A DNA stretch of 64,000 nucleotides. It comes from Aphrocallistes beatrix. Its lineage: Eukaryota > Porifera > Hexactinellida > Sceptrulophora > Aphrocallistidae. The position numbers were made by a program, and so were the translations under genes. The notes under the pieces are model-generated. The model was not told where the DNA came from. It worked only from the letters and a program-made list of their open reading frames with translations, and ran no database searches. Below are positions 55,480-64,000 of this stretch, piece after piece (the first letter of the stretch is position 1; each line of letters starts with the position of its first letter). The DNA is taken from the NCBI GenBank assembly GCA_963281255.1, contig OY725500.1:1736001-1800000 (forward strand), read 5' to 3'.

Positions 55480-56080
55480 TCATGGTCAAACTAAAGAAAT
55501 TTCACATTACATCAGGGAAGAACAAGTAATCGGGCTAAGGAAGGGTGGGGATTTATATCTACACATCGCCAGAATCTTATCCTTCCCGAAATCAACGGTT
55601 CAGTATATTATTATTTGGATGAAAACGCTGTGGAAATGCAAAAAACCAACATCGTTCCGGGAGACCTAGAATATTGCCAACCCGATCAATACAAAAACTA
55701 AAATTAACCGTGAAAAAGAAAAGATAGAACTCTTTATCAAAGATCACTTCCGAATTTAACGAGTCTAGTGTGTCTAAATCCATTTCCTCGAAGACACTTA
55801 GACGACGTTTAGATGAACTACGATTCAAATGTGTCCCCGCAAGGAAGCCTTTTAGATCCGAAAAGAATAGGCTTAAAAGGTTATAATTTTATAAAATACA
55901 TAAATCCTGGAACCACGACAAATGGCATGACGTTATTAGGTCAGACGAGAGTAGATACTTGTATAAACACTTCTATTCAGACGTTAAGCAAAAGAATTGT
56001 CGTCAACTAAACGAGCGATATTTTCAAGAATGCATCCGTAAAATAGTCCAAGGCGATGGAGGCTCAGTATATTAGTATAT
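55480..56080 (+). pseudogene. Tc1-like transposase fragment, decayed
   Basis: Across shifting frames one reads EEQVIGLRKGGDLYLHIARI and LSFPKSTVQYIIIWMK, the N-terminal helix-turn-helix; GRPRILPTRSIQKLKLT, the GRPR motif between DNA-binding domains; then WHDVIRSDESRYLY with the first catalytic Asp, and VKQKNCRQLNERYFQECIRK. It ends at VQGDGGSV, before the second Asp. At least five frame breaks. A TTAA-flanked foldback begins about 35 bp downstream. This differs from the DD37E element and is a dead 5' portion of a Tc1 element. Confidence 0.7.
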
Positions 56081-56116
56081 TATTTACACTATATATTATT
56101 TACACTTATACGTTAA

Positions 56117-57249
56117 GGTTGGTGTTTCCCATGCGATACTTGTTTTTTCTTAAAAATGTGCCCAAATTGCTTTTTTATCATTTTTAGATCCTTCTAGGGG
56201 TTCTAAACAATAATCCCGATTTTTATAACTCCAGCCCCAATATTTCGCCACTTTGAGCCACTTGTATCACCTGGTGTCGCTCTAAAAACGACACATTTTA
56301 AATGCGAAATGTCCCACAGCTATAACTTCTTTTAACAGTGCCAGATCATCTTTTTGATGCTGAATTCATGCTCAGCACTAGATTTCCAGCAATTTGATAT
56401 ATATATTGACCATATTTGGAAACATTTTTGTTTGACCGTGCCTAGCAACGGCCAGGAATTTTTTAACATTCCTGACCGTTGCTAGGAAAGGCAGCCAAAA
56501 ATATTTCTAATTATGGTCAATATATATATCAAATTGCTTGAAATTTAGTGCTGAGTACGAATTCAGTATTAAAATAACGACCTGGCATAGTCAAATAAAG
56601 TTATAGGTATGGGATTTCGGCGGAAACTGTCGGACATGGTCATCTTTGGGCCCCCAGTGATAACTGTCAACTTTTTCACACTTTTGAAGGTGTCATGATG
56701 TGGAAATATTTGATATGTCATATTTTGAAGTTAAGTACTACCATAAGTTGTAGATTTAGGATGTTTTGATGTTATTTATTATCAGAATACAGTAAAACTA
56801 ATGAAAATCAAGCCTTTCTGAAAATCAAGCCTTTCTGAAGAAAATTGCTTTGTAGCCTGTTTTTAGCACTTAAAAAAAATCAATTTTACAAAGGAGGAAT
56901 CTCTAGTTACAAAGGTCGTAGAGTTAAAAACTCGACGGTATTAGAAAGATCTCGTCACGTAGCACAAAATGACAGATTTTTGATATTCTACTTTAGAAAA
57001 AATATATTTTTTTAACGAAAATCTGCCTCTAAATATTGTATAAACGAAATTTGAAAGAAAAAATTATTTGGGTTAAAATTGAAAATTCGATTCCAATTAT
57101 TTTCTTTATTCAACCATTTCGAGCAAGAATAATTGAGCAAAGAGGAAAACTGTATTTTTGCAGATAGCTCATCGAGAATAGTTTTACAAAAAATTTCAGG
57201 AGAAAATAATGAAAACTTTTAAAGTTAGTTCTGGATTGAAACACCAACC
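56117..57249. mobile_element. TTAA-flanked foldback element, 1133 bp
   Basis: TTAA lies on both sides (56113-56116 and 57250-57253), next to the inverted ends GGTTGGTGTTTC. TTAA targets are used by piggyBac and Kolobok elements; a mariner-type reading with TA is also possible. The left half holds a palindrome (about 56280-56650, centre near 56465) homologous to the palindrome in the hAT element at 41.5-43.3 kb (shared CCAGCAATTTGATATATATA). No transposase. Confidence 0.75.
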
Positions 57250-57410
57250 TTAAGAGTGATTATTACAAGTAGCATACATTAGATTGAGTAATTTGAATTT
57301 ACTACTAGTATGTGGGGGGGTAAATTTCTTAACATTCAAGGAGTACGAATACTTTTGTTCAAGCATATATATATATATATACAAGTATATGTGTGTGTGT
57401 ATATATATAC

Positions 57411-57877
57411 ATGTAACGAATTGACTGAAGAAACTGCCAGGCATAGAATGCTGATTTTTGGCATGTGAGAGCCTTTTGGCTCCACTAAGTTCTGACCTCA
57501 GACGAAAATGTTGACTCATCATGGAATTATGACGTCATTGTCACCTTTTTTATAATTAGAAATTTCAGTTTTTCGACTATAACTCAGCCATTTTAGGTGA
57601 AAGAAAGCTGAAATAGAAATTGTATATTAATATATCTCAAAATGATACAACTACATCAAAAAATGATGACTCATCATTCTGTTATGACGTCATCATTACG
57701 CATCAAAATTTTGGAATTTGATAAATTTGGTGATTTTTCTTATGATATCGATTATAAAAGTAGGACAGACGTATTTAGAGATGTTATCTTAACTTAATTA
57801 ATCAATGTGACCCCAGGTGCCTCCGGTGGACACAAAGTGTCCGCCAGCTGCGCAGCCTAAGCAACCGAAGCGCGCTT
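57411..57877 (-). mobile_element. Family A, copy A20
   Basis: Core with both TGACGTCA sites, a short deletion near the GGCGCC hairpin, and no end motifs. It is preceded by (TA)n and (TG)n microsatellites. Confidence 0.85.
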
Positions 57878-58014
57878 GTAAATACTAATACTGCGAAGCT
57901 GAAATAAATAATCTTTAATAGAGTACTGTGAATTATTATAGTATTGTATGTTGACATATTTTACAGATAGTGACTGGATTGATAGGTAAATTAGTTATAA
58001 AATATACTATAACC

Positions 58015-58170
58015 AAGGTTGGAAGCGATTGAACAGGATATGAATATTCATGAATATTCCCTAGCCGAATACGAATACTGATATTCGTTTCCCAACCGAA
58101 TATCAACTATTTGCCAAATAGCATTTGGTCTCTCCGAATATTCAACTATTCGGTTGCAACCTTGCAAACA
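58015..58170. mobile_element. Small CAAGGTTG-ended element, about 155 bp
   Basis: It starts CAAGGTTGGAAGCGATTGAA and ends TTCGGTTGCAACCTTG, with repeated CCGAATA motifs between. hAT-like appearance; target duplication not resolved. Confidence 0.55.
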
Positions 58171-58262
58171 ATGAATAATTTAGTTAGGAATTAAATGATT
58201 AAATTAAACTAATTTCAATAAACCTTATATATTAAAACGCTAGGAATTTTTTTTGTGTTTCT

Positions 58263-58904
58263 CATTGATTGAAGAAATGGTAAGTCCGAGAGAAATGAAA
58301 ATTGACATGTAGGTGTCAAATGATATGACTACGATTAAAGTCTAAGATCTAAGCGAAACTATCAAACCTCTGCAAAAAAAAATGCAAAACAATTTTCCAC
58401 ACATTTATATACAATATATATGACTTCACTCTAACAATAGAAATCATTGTACGACACTACAATATATTGTCATCGTTATTTATACTCCAAAGCCACAACT
58501 TACGTTTAATATCTTAATTTTATTATAGTGTATAGCAATCAAAAAGGTTATGTGCATATTTTCAGACCTTTATATGTATACATATTTTCACACCATTTGA
58601 CGAATTTTGGAAAATATGCTAGAAATTAGTTTACAACAGTTGACATGGGGTTTTTAGGGCTGTAGATTTCGAATATTATATTTTCAGATCAATACGATAA
58701 ATATTTGTTCACTTTTATTGACATTAGATACATAAAGTAAACAAATGACAAAAACAGGCTAGAGGCTGGTTTGCATCTGTTGACATGGAGCTTTAAGGGA
58801 TGTATAATTCGAATATTAGATTTTCGAGTCTATATGAGAAATCATATGTTAACTTTTGTATACAATATTTATTTAATAAACCAATTCCCAAAATATGCTA
58901 GATT
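58263..58904. repeat. Family B-like repeat
   Basis: Opens TTGATTGAAGAAATGGTAAG like the repeat at 28715. It includes two similar blocks (TTTACAACAGTTGACATGGG near 58631 and TTGCATCTGTTGACATGGAG near 58768) about 137 bp apart. It is followed by a family A GC-rich end. Confidence 0.45.
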
Positions 58905-58990
58905 GAGTAACTCCAGGCGCCCGCAGTGCAACTCTGCGACACAAAGTGTCCACAAGTCGCGCAGCCCAAGCAAACTAAGCGCGCTTGTAA
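58905..58990 (-). mobile_element. Family A, copy A21, GC-rich end only
   Basis: The CCAGGCGCCCGC to AAGCGCGCTTGT portion, diverged. Confidence 0.7.
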
Positions 58991-59049
58991 TAGATTAAAA
59001 TCGAGTAACAGAATTTGTTAAAAAAAGTTAATTAAAACTTAGATAATGG

Positions 59050-59700
59050 AGGGGATGGTGGTTCTATGCCACAATGAAGAATTGGGACCACTGGCTCCGA
59101 TCATTAATAGAAGGATGTGTTGGAAGAGAAAGTTTAACAAATTTTCCTCCCCATTCTTTGCGTACTAATGGTCTCTTGGGACTTCGAGATTGGTTAATCC
59201 AAAAGATGGAGGTATGCCATAGACTGCTTCATATGGTAACATTGGGATAGAAGAATGATAACTTGTATTAATGTTGTATTTAACTCATTTTAAGTGCTCA
59301 GCATTGATCATTGGAGTCATACATCATTGAAAATAGACCATCTTTTACTTCGCTGTTAACGCATTCTACTGTCTCCTGTACCTCGGGATGTCTAGATTTT
59401 ACATGCACTATTTTGACCTCGACTCAGGTAATTCGTTAATACTATAGAATACCGTTTTTCTCACGAATGTACTTGTATAATGTTTCAATACCTTTAAAAT
59501 GAATTATTTTAAATTCATTTTGAACACATCGCCATTTTGTTTTTGCTTTTCATCCAATTGTTTCTTAGTTTTTAAATGGAAACTTTAGACAAAATCTCTT
59601 CTCTTGATAATAAATGAGTACCAGGGGTCCTCTGCTTCTCAAGGAGAATTTGCAGAAAGTCTTCCCTTCGTGTTGGACCAGGATTTTTTAACATCCTAAA
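59050..59700 (-). pseudogene. Retroviral-type integrase fragment (gypsy/Ginger/KRBA2-like)
   Basis: The reverse strand reads IVHVKSRHPEVQETVECVNS, then EVKDGLFSMMYDSNDQ, and after frame changes SYHSSIPMLPYEAVYGIPPS and FGLTNLEVPRDH. The pattern R-P-x-x-Q-x-x-V-E, where Glu would be the third catalytic acid of a DDE integrase, and HSSI-M-PYE--YG are conserved in integrases of gypsy retrotransposons, Ginger transposons and the derived host proteins KRBA2 and SCAND3. The first two catalytic acids are not visible. Many stops; a dead fragment. Confidence 0.6.
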
Positions 59701-61239
59701 TTAGGAGCAAGGCTAGGTAATTATTCATCTCTGGTTTACCAAAGGTATATAGAGTGAATAAAAGAGTCTTGACTTCATTCTGTCTTCTGATAGATTACTA
59801 GGTAACAAGGCAAATAAGCAACTTTATATTTCGATAATAGGGAGCACAAAAAACGAAACATTTTAAGAAATTATAAATAATCATGCAAAAGTACAAGATG
59901 AAATCGTAGAAGACAATCAGCATTTTTTGACAACTCGTCAGGAATTACTTGTCGAGTTCTTCCAATTTGCGTAAATTTATTCACTTGCTTGTCTACGTAT
60001 ACATTAATTAATTAATGCAATCTTACAATTATCCGTAGTATAAGGGTTTAGTAACTCAATTATTTACGTAGCATTCTAACCTCAATGTTAATAAGTATTC
60101 AAAATGATTTGATTATGACTATTTAGAAGTCTTAATATAATATATATTTAGCATTTGTTCTGATAATCTATGAAAGAGCTTAGAAGGATATATCATAGAA
60201 TATTTCGGGCATGTATATAATCTAGTCAGTATCGTACTAATAAAAGAAACTCCTCAAATCACAATTAGGCTATAATCAAACACATGACGCAAATAAATAC
60301 TGGCACGTTCAAATACCAGTGTACACGTGTGCACACTAGACATGACCATAAACTGCAACATCAACAACAAATAGTAAAACTTGCTGATAACGATATTTCC
60401 GCCATTCGTGTTAATAGCACATAAAAGCGTAGTTAAAGCGTGAAAATAAGAACTAGAATAGGTAAAATCAGTATTTTTTGCAATGCTATAGTGACAAATC
60501 ATAAATTTGCTGACCAATACACGATCTTTAATTCCATAATTAGATATGCTAGTATAGAATATTTATCTTAATTTTGTATATTAGATAAGTTTACACTTGT
60601 CGCAAGCATAATATATTATTATTAAATAGGATCTGATCCTATTTAATAGTGTAGGTACATAGTTGTAAAATTGAGTGCTGGTGGCCGCCCGTCTGTTCGG
60701 AAGTAATGTCTCCCTCGGCAACATTTAACCTTCGGATGCATTGGGGTACATCCTATTTATAGTAATTAAGCAGTTTTTCTATCGCTACCCTACTAAGAAT
60801 GCTAGTTTAAACTGGGAATGACGCTACAACGTTCCTAGGCGACGAAGGGATTTATTAATTAAAAAGATAATAACTTAATAATTTTGTGATAATAAACATA
60901 ATATATAAAGTTGCAAAAATTCTCCGATTTCCAAATTATGCTAAATCATCATGATTACGAAGCATTCTGTGATTTTTTTCTTTTGATTTTAACTCAGAAA
61001 CGATTGATAATAAAGGGGTCATTATATAGATAGCCTATAGGGTAGCAATTCAACATTTCAAGGTCTATCTATCTCCAAATATCTACTTCTTGAGGATGAA
61101 CTAAAATAGATACTATGTATCGCGAATTAACTACTCATTCGAAAGAGATTATTCTAAATCGATTGACGTCCAAAAAAGAAATAATTATTATAACTAGCCT
61201 GCTTCTACGTAGTTATTTGTTTTCGGAATTTCTTCCTCA
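59701..61239. other. No gene recognised
   Basis: About 1.5 kb of AT-rich sequence with no convincing coding signal. A short palindrome (ATTAAATAGGATC and inverse) lies near 60625-60650. Confidence 0.35.
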
Positions 61240-61935
61240 ACCCGATTATTTAGAAGAAATAATCTATTATTGGGTCAAGTTGTTCTGGCATCTGGGCTAC
61301 AACCATATCGAATGCATTTATTACGTCATTCAAAGGAACAAATGCGAATGCTGCTAGCATCTTCAAGTTGTTTGAGAAAGTTTCATCAGTCATATATTGG
61401 GATTGCAATCCTCCTGACTTGATTTTTCGATAAATATTCTGAGAAAAGTGAAAAAAACATTCATCGATCGTGGTTACCGGAAAATTAGCTCTAAAGGCAT
61501 TGATTGCCGCCTGCTTGAAATCAACAGAAATATGTGAAGGATTGAGACCAATTTTTATGGTCTTGAGTTGAATAAATAATGTGTTATATGTTTCCTTCCA
61601 TCTGAGAGTAAAGCATATACACAGGGGAATACTCTACCATTGGAGAAAGCATGGATTGTATATAGCTGGTGGAAAATTTGTGGATCTGTCTTAAAGGTAC
61701 CATCAGCTAACCACAATTTAGATCTATTTAAAAGGTCAATATTAGTTGGTGTGGAAAATATGAGCATTCTACTACTTGAACCTTTTCCATTATCAAATAG
61801 AAGGAATTGTTCACCATGGGCTGTTAACTTAAATTATTCAGGAATATCCATTTCGCTTGCCACGAGTGGTATCGGATGGGGTATACCCTCATTCTGCCTA
61901 TATCGAAGTATGCACCTTCTAATGGTTCTTACTTA

Positions 61936-63262
61936 GGTCATTTCAAAAGTACTGATCACCCCCCCCACCAATTTGTAATTAAGCAACGACTGATGTGTTA
62001 TTTAATTACATATTCTCGAAATAGTCTCCCTTGACGCGAATACACTCCTTTAGACGGTCTACCCAGCAGCGAAATGTCTTTTTATACTCCGTCTGTGGGA
62101 TCGATTTCAGGTACTTATGAACGGCGATTCCGATCTCCATTCGGCTAGTGAACTACTTATCTGAGAGATGACTTTTCAGCTTTGAAAACAACCAGAAGTC
62201 ACAAGGACTTAGGTCAGGGGAATAGGGAGGGTGATTCAGTGTTTTCATCCCTATATCCTTGATGTATGCGGCGACTTGTTTAGTTTTATGGCTACTGGCA
62301 TTATCATGTAGAAGTTGTATTCCACGAGGACCAGTTCTCGGCCGACGCTCTGTGTAGTGTTTACTGATTTCTGCGAGCACATTAGTGCAATAAAAGTCTC
62401 CAGTAACATCCTGGCCCTTCGGAACGCAAACTTGAGCAACTGGGCCGTAGGCGTCAAATACAAATGCGTACATTACCTTCTTGGCACGGAAATCTGGACG
62501 CGGTCTTTTAGGTCGGGGTTCTCCCGGATGCAGCCAACACTTAGATTTTTCCTTGGATTTAGGTTGTGAATAGTAAATCTAAGTCTAATCTATGGTTACT
62601 ATCTCATAGTGTCGCCTTGCATCAAATTTTTCGTAATGTAGAAGATTTTCACAACATTCTACCCTCTGTTTCATCCGGGCCTCTGACAGCAAATACGGCA
62701 CCCGCCGAGCGCAAACCTTCCTTACTCCGAGATCTTCCTTCAGAATGCGGTAAATACTTCCCGTTGAGATATCCGTATACTAAGAAATCTCTTCAATAGA
62801 GCAGCAAGGGTCATTTCGAAGAAATTCACCAACTAACTCAATTGAGGGTTCACAGGTTGCAGATTTAGGCCTACCAGTCCGAGGCTCATCTTCAATGCTG
62901 TCTCTTCACTCTCGAAATAGTCGAGCCCATCTTCTAACAGTGGAATAAGCAAGTGCTTGATCTCCACAAACTTCCACGAGATCATTGTGGATGTACCTGT
63001 TCGAATCTTTTAGCAGTGAACGAAACTTGATATACGCCCTTTGCTCTTGCTCAATAATTGACGATTTTGAAGCCATAAATGTATAAGTAGCCAAAACTGA
63101 CAAGATTGAAATGATTATTATAAGAAAAATACTTATGCTATCTTAAAAATTCTTTTAGATATTAGGAGAGAATGGGTAATGCTATCTGGATTATATTAAT
63201 TGGTACATTCGATATACACTAGCTGTCAAAAATCAATAGTGATCAGTACTTTTGAAATGACC
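61936..63262 (-). mobile_element. Full-length mariner element, 1327 bp, TA target
   Basis: The terminal repeats GGTCATTTCAAAAGTACTGA are perfect over 25 bp at both ends and flanked by TA. It is inserted in the FLYWCH-MULE gene, whose reading resumes on the other side. Confidence 0.95.
62153..63076 (-). pseudogene. Mariner transposase, DD34D, broken
   Basis: Starts MASKSSIIEQEQRAYIKFRS at 63076. The N-terminal DNA-binding part reads VEVCGDQALAYSTVRRWARL, then RTGRPKSATCEPS. The catalytic part has HPGEPRPKRPRPDFRAKK, KVMYAFVFDAYGP, LLHDNASSHKTKQ (second catalytic Asp) and HPPYSPDLSPCDFWLF (third Asp). I count 34 residues between the last two Asps, the DD34D signature of mariner. Stops after ARLFRE and frame changes around 62480-62620 break the first half. 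Unlike the other mariner fragment (38.7 kb), this one still has both ends, so it could be moved in trans. Confidence 0.9.
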
Positions 63263-63623
63263 TAAGTATTAAAGGAATTATGCCGGCAGCGTTAATATTT
63301 ATCACAGCAGCTAATATAATTTGTTGAGGCGTCTCTTGGGATTCAATTGCTTTAGGCTTAATTCCATGACACAGCTTTGGAACTTCTACGCGATTCATCG
63401 CAGGAGCATGTGTATTATCGTTAATTGCATCGACGATTGAATTATCCAAGATCTTAATCCTAGCGTTACACCCATAGTTTATTCTCCTTTGGCATTCGTA
63501 AGAATCTATTCCCGATGCAAGTTTCTTTTGAAAGACGTAGATATAGCCCTCATACGCTAGTTGCTTCTTCCCTTTAGTACTGGTGATAACTTTCATTTGT
63601 AATATTACGTAGGTAAAATTCAT

Positions 63624-64000
63624 CGCATTTATCTCAATTAATGCATTTTTATTGTTTTTGATAACACCACAAATGTCAGTGGATTCTAGAGTTTAAGTAA
63701 TCAATATAAAGGTGATCAATGTAAACCGTTTGGGGGGGAATTGTCCGGGGGAAAGTGTCATTCATTAACGGGTGGGAAGTGTCCGGCTGGTATAGACAGA
63801 AAAACCAAGAATGTCGATATTTTCAAATCTCTTGATTTTGATATATTATGGTCTAGATGTTAAAAATGACAAAGCGTTTTTTTTTTCAGAAACATCTAAA
63901 GGTATCAAATGTACAATCAAATTAACTGCCGAATAGTAACAGAATATGAAAAACGAAGAATTTGTCTAAAGAAAATTTTTCACATTAGAATACCTTGCAC
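63624..64000. other. No gene recognised
   Basis: AT-rich, except for a G-rich patch at 63730-63790 with repeated AAGTGTC/AAGTGTCCG, which may be the end of a small element. Confidence 0.35.

Larger units (their letters stand above)
61240..63623 (-). pseudogene. FLYWCH-MULE transposase gene, split by a mariner
   Basis: Starting at 63623 the reverse strand shows a FLYWCH-type zinc finger (KGKKQLAYEGYIYVFQKKL, then YECQRRINYGCNARIKI, and later the His pair in NDNTHAPAMNRVE). The full mariner element then interrupts it. Beyond the insertion the MULE transposase continues: VRTIRRCILRYRQNEGIP, MDIPE, FKLTAHGEQFLLFDNG, LWLADGTFKTDPQIFHQLYT (first catalytic Asp), HISVDFKQAAINAFRANFP (second Asp) and TIDECFFHFSQNIYRKIK (C-x2-H region). 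It fades near 61240. Besides the insertion there are a stop at MDIPE and a frame break after YALLSDGRKH. The domain order is the usual FLYWCH plus MULE arrangement of arthropod Mutator-like elements. Confidence 0.85.

Overview
This window is AT-rich metazoan nuclear DNA that is almost entirely made of transposable elements. It contains P/THAP, Mutator-like (MULE), Tc1/mariner, pogo-type, hAT, Merlin, gypsy and Penelope-like sequences, GT-AG exon borders and long (TA)n tracts, and nothing resembling bacterial operons, rRNA or tRNA. The element mix fits an arthropod, and a repeat-dense copepod such as a sea louse is possible, but the sequence alone does not prove the species. All family assignments come from reading motifs and protein patterns by eye; no database search was run.

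The only host-gene candidates are three coiled-coil exons on the minus strand (54640-54776, 43729-44013, 17991-18578). All have AG acceptors and GT donors, and their reading phases are compatible. I infer one gene running right to left whose introns (about 10.6 and 25 kb) hold most of the mobile DNA listed here.

Layout. 1-1802: a partial, nearly open transposase-like gene that runs off the left edge, next to a 14-copy heptamer array. 2264-2900: a tandem 321-bp duplication. 3.3-7.0 kb: two broken Merlin copies in opposite orientation. 7.4-10.2 kb: a decayed P element. 10.6-18 kb: short non-autonomous elements, including a hAT element with a perfect 8-bp target duplication, then coiled-coil exon C. 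19.8-20.9 kb: a broken MULE transposase with a C-terminal RING finger. 21.5-22.8 kb: a complete 1.35-kb DD37E Tc1/mariner element whose transposase has one internal stop. 23.8-24.9 kb: a P-type foldback with an 8-bp duplication. 26-28 kb: a broken gypsy element. 32.2-38.6 kb: one P element with both terminal repeats beside an older, interrupted P copy. 38.7-40.9 kb: mariner and Penelope-like fragments. 41.4-43.5 kb: a hAT element with an 8-bp duplication and nested palindromes, then exon B. 44.3-48.2 kb: a 3.8-kb element of unassigned superfamily with roughly 340-bp inverted ends. 48.3-50.1 kb: a MULE foldback with a 9-bp duplication, carrying a nested TA element. 54.6 kb: exon A. 55.5-57.9 kb: Tc1 debris and a TTAA-flanked foldback. 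59-63.6 kb: an integrase fragment and a FLYWCH/MULE gene split by a full-length mariner.

Running through everything is one abundant roughly 500-bp family, here called family A, with about 20 copies or fragments. It has short inverted ends, (TA)n tracts, a GC-rich end made of small hairpins, and repeated TGACGTCA and TGAGTCA motifs. Several TA-targeting transposons have landed in its (TA)n tracts. The genes do not form a pathway; the window is a layered record of insertions inside a probable large gene.
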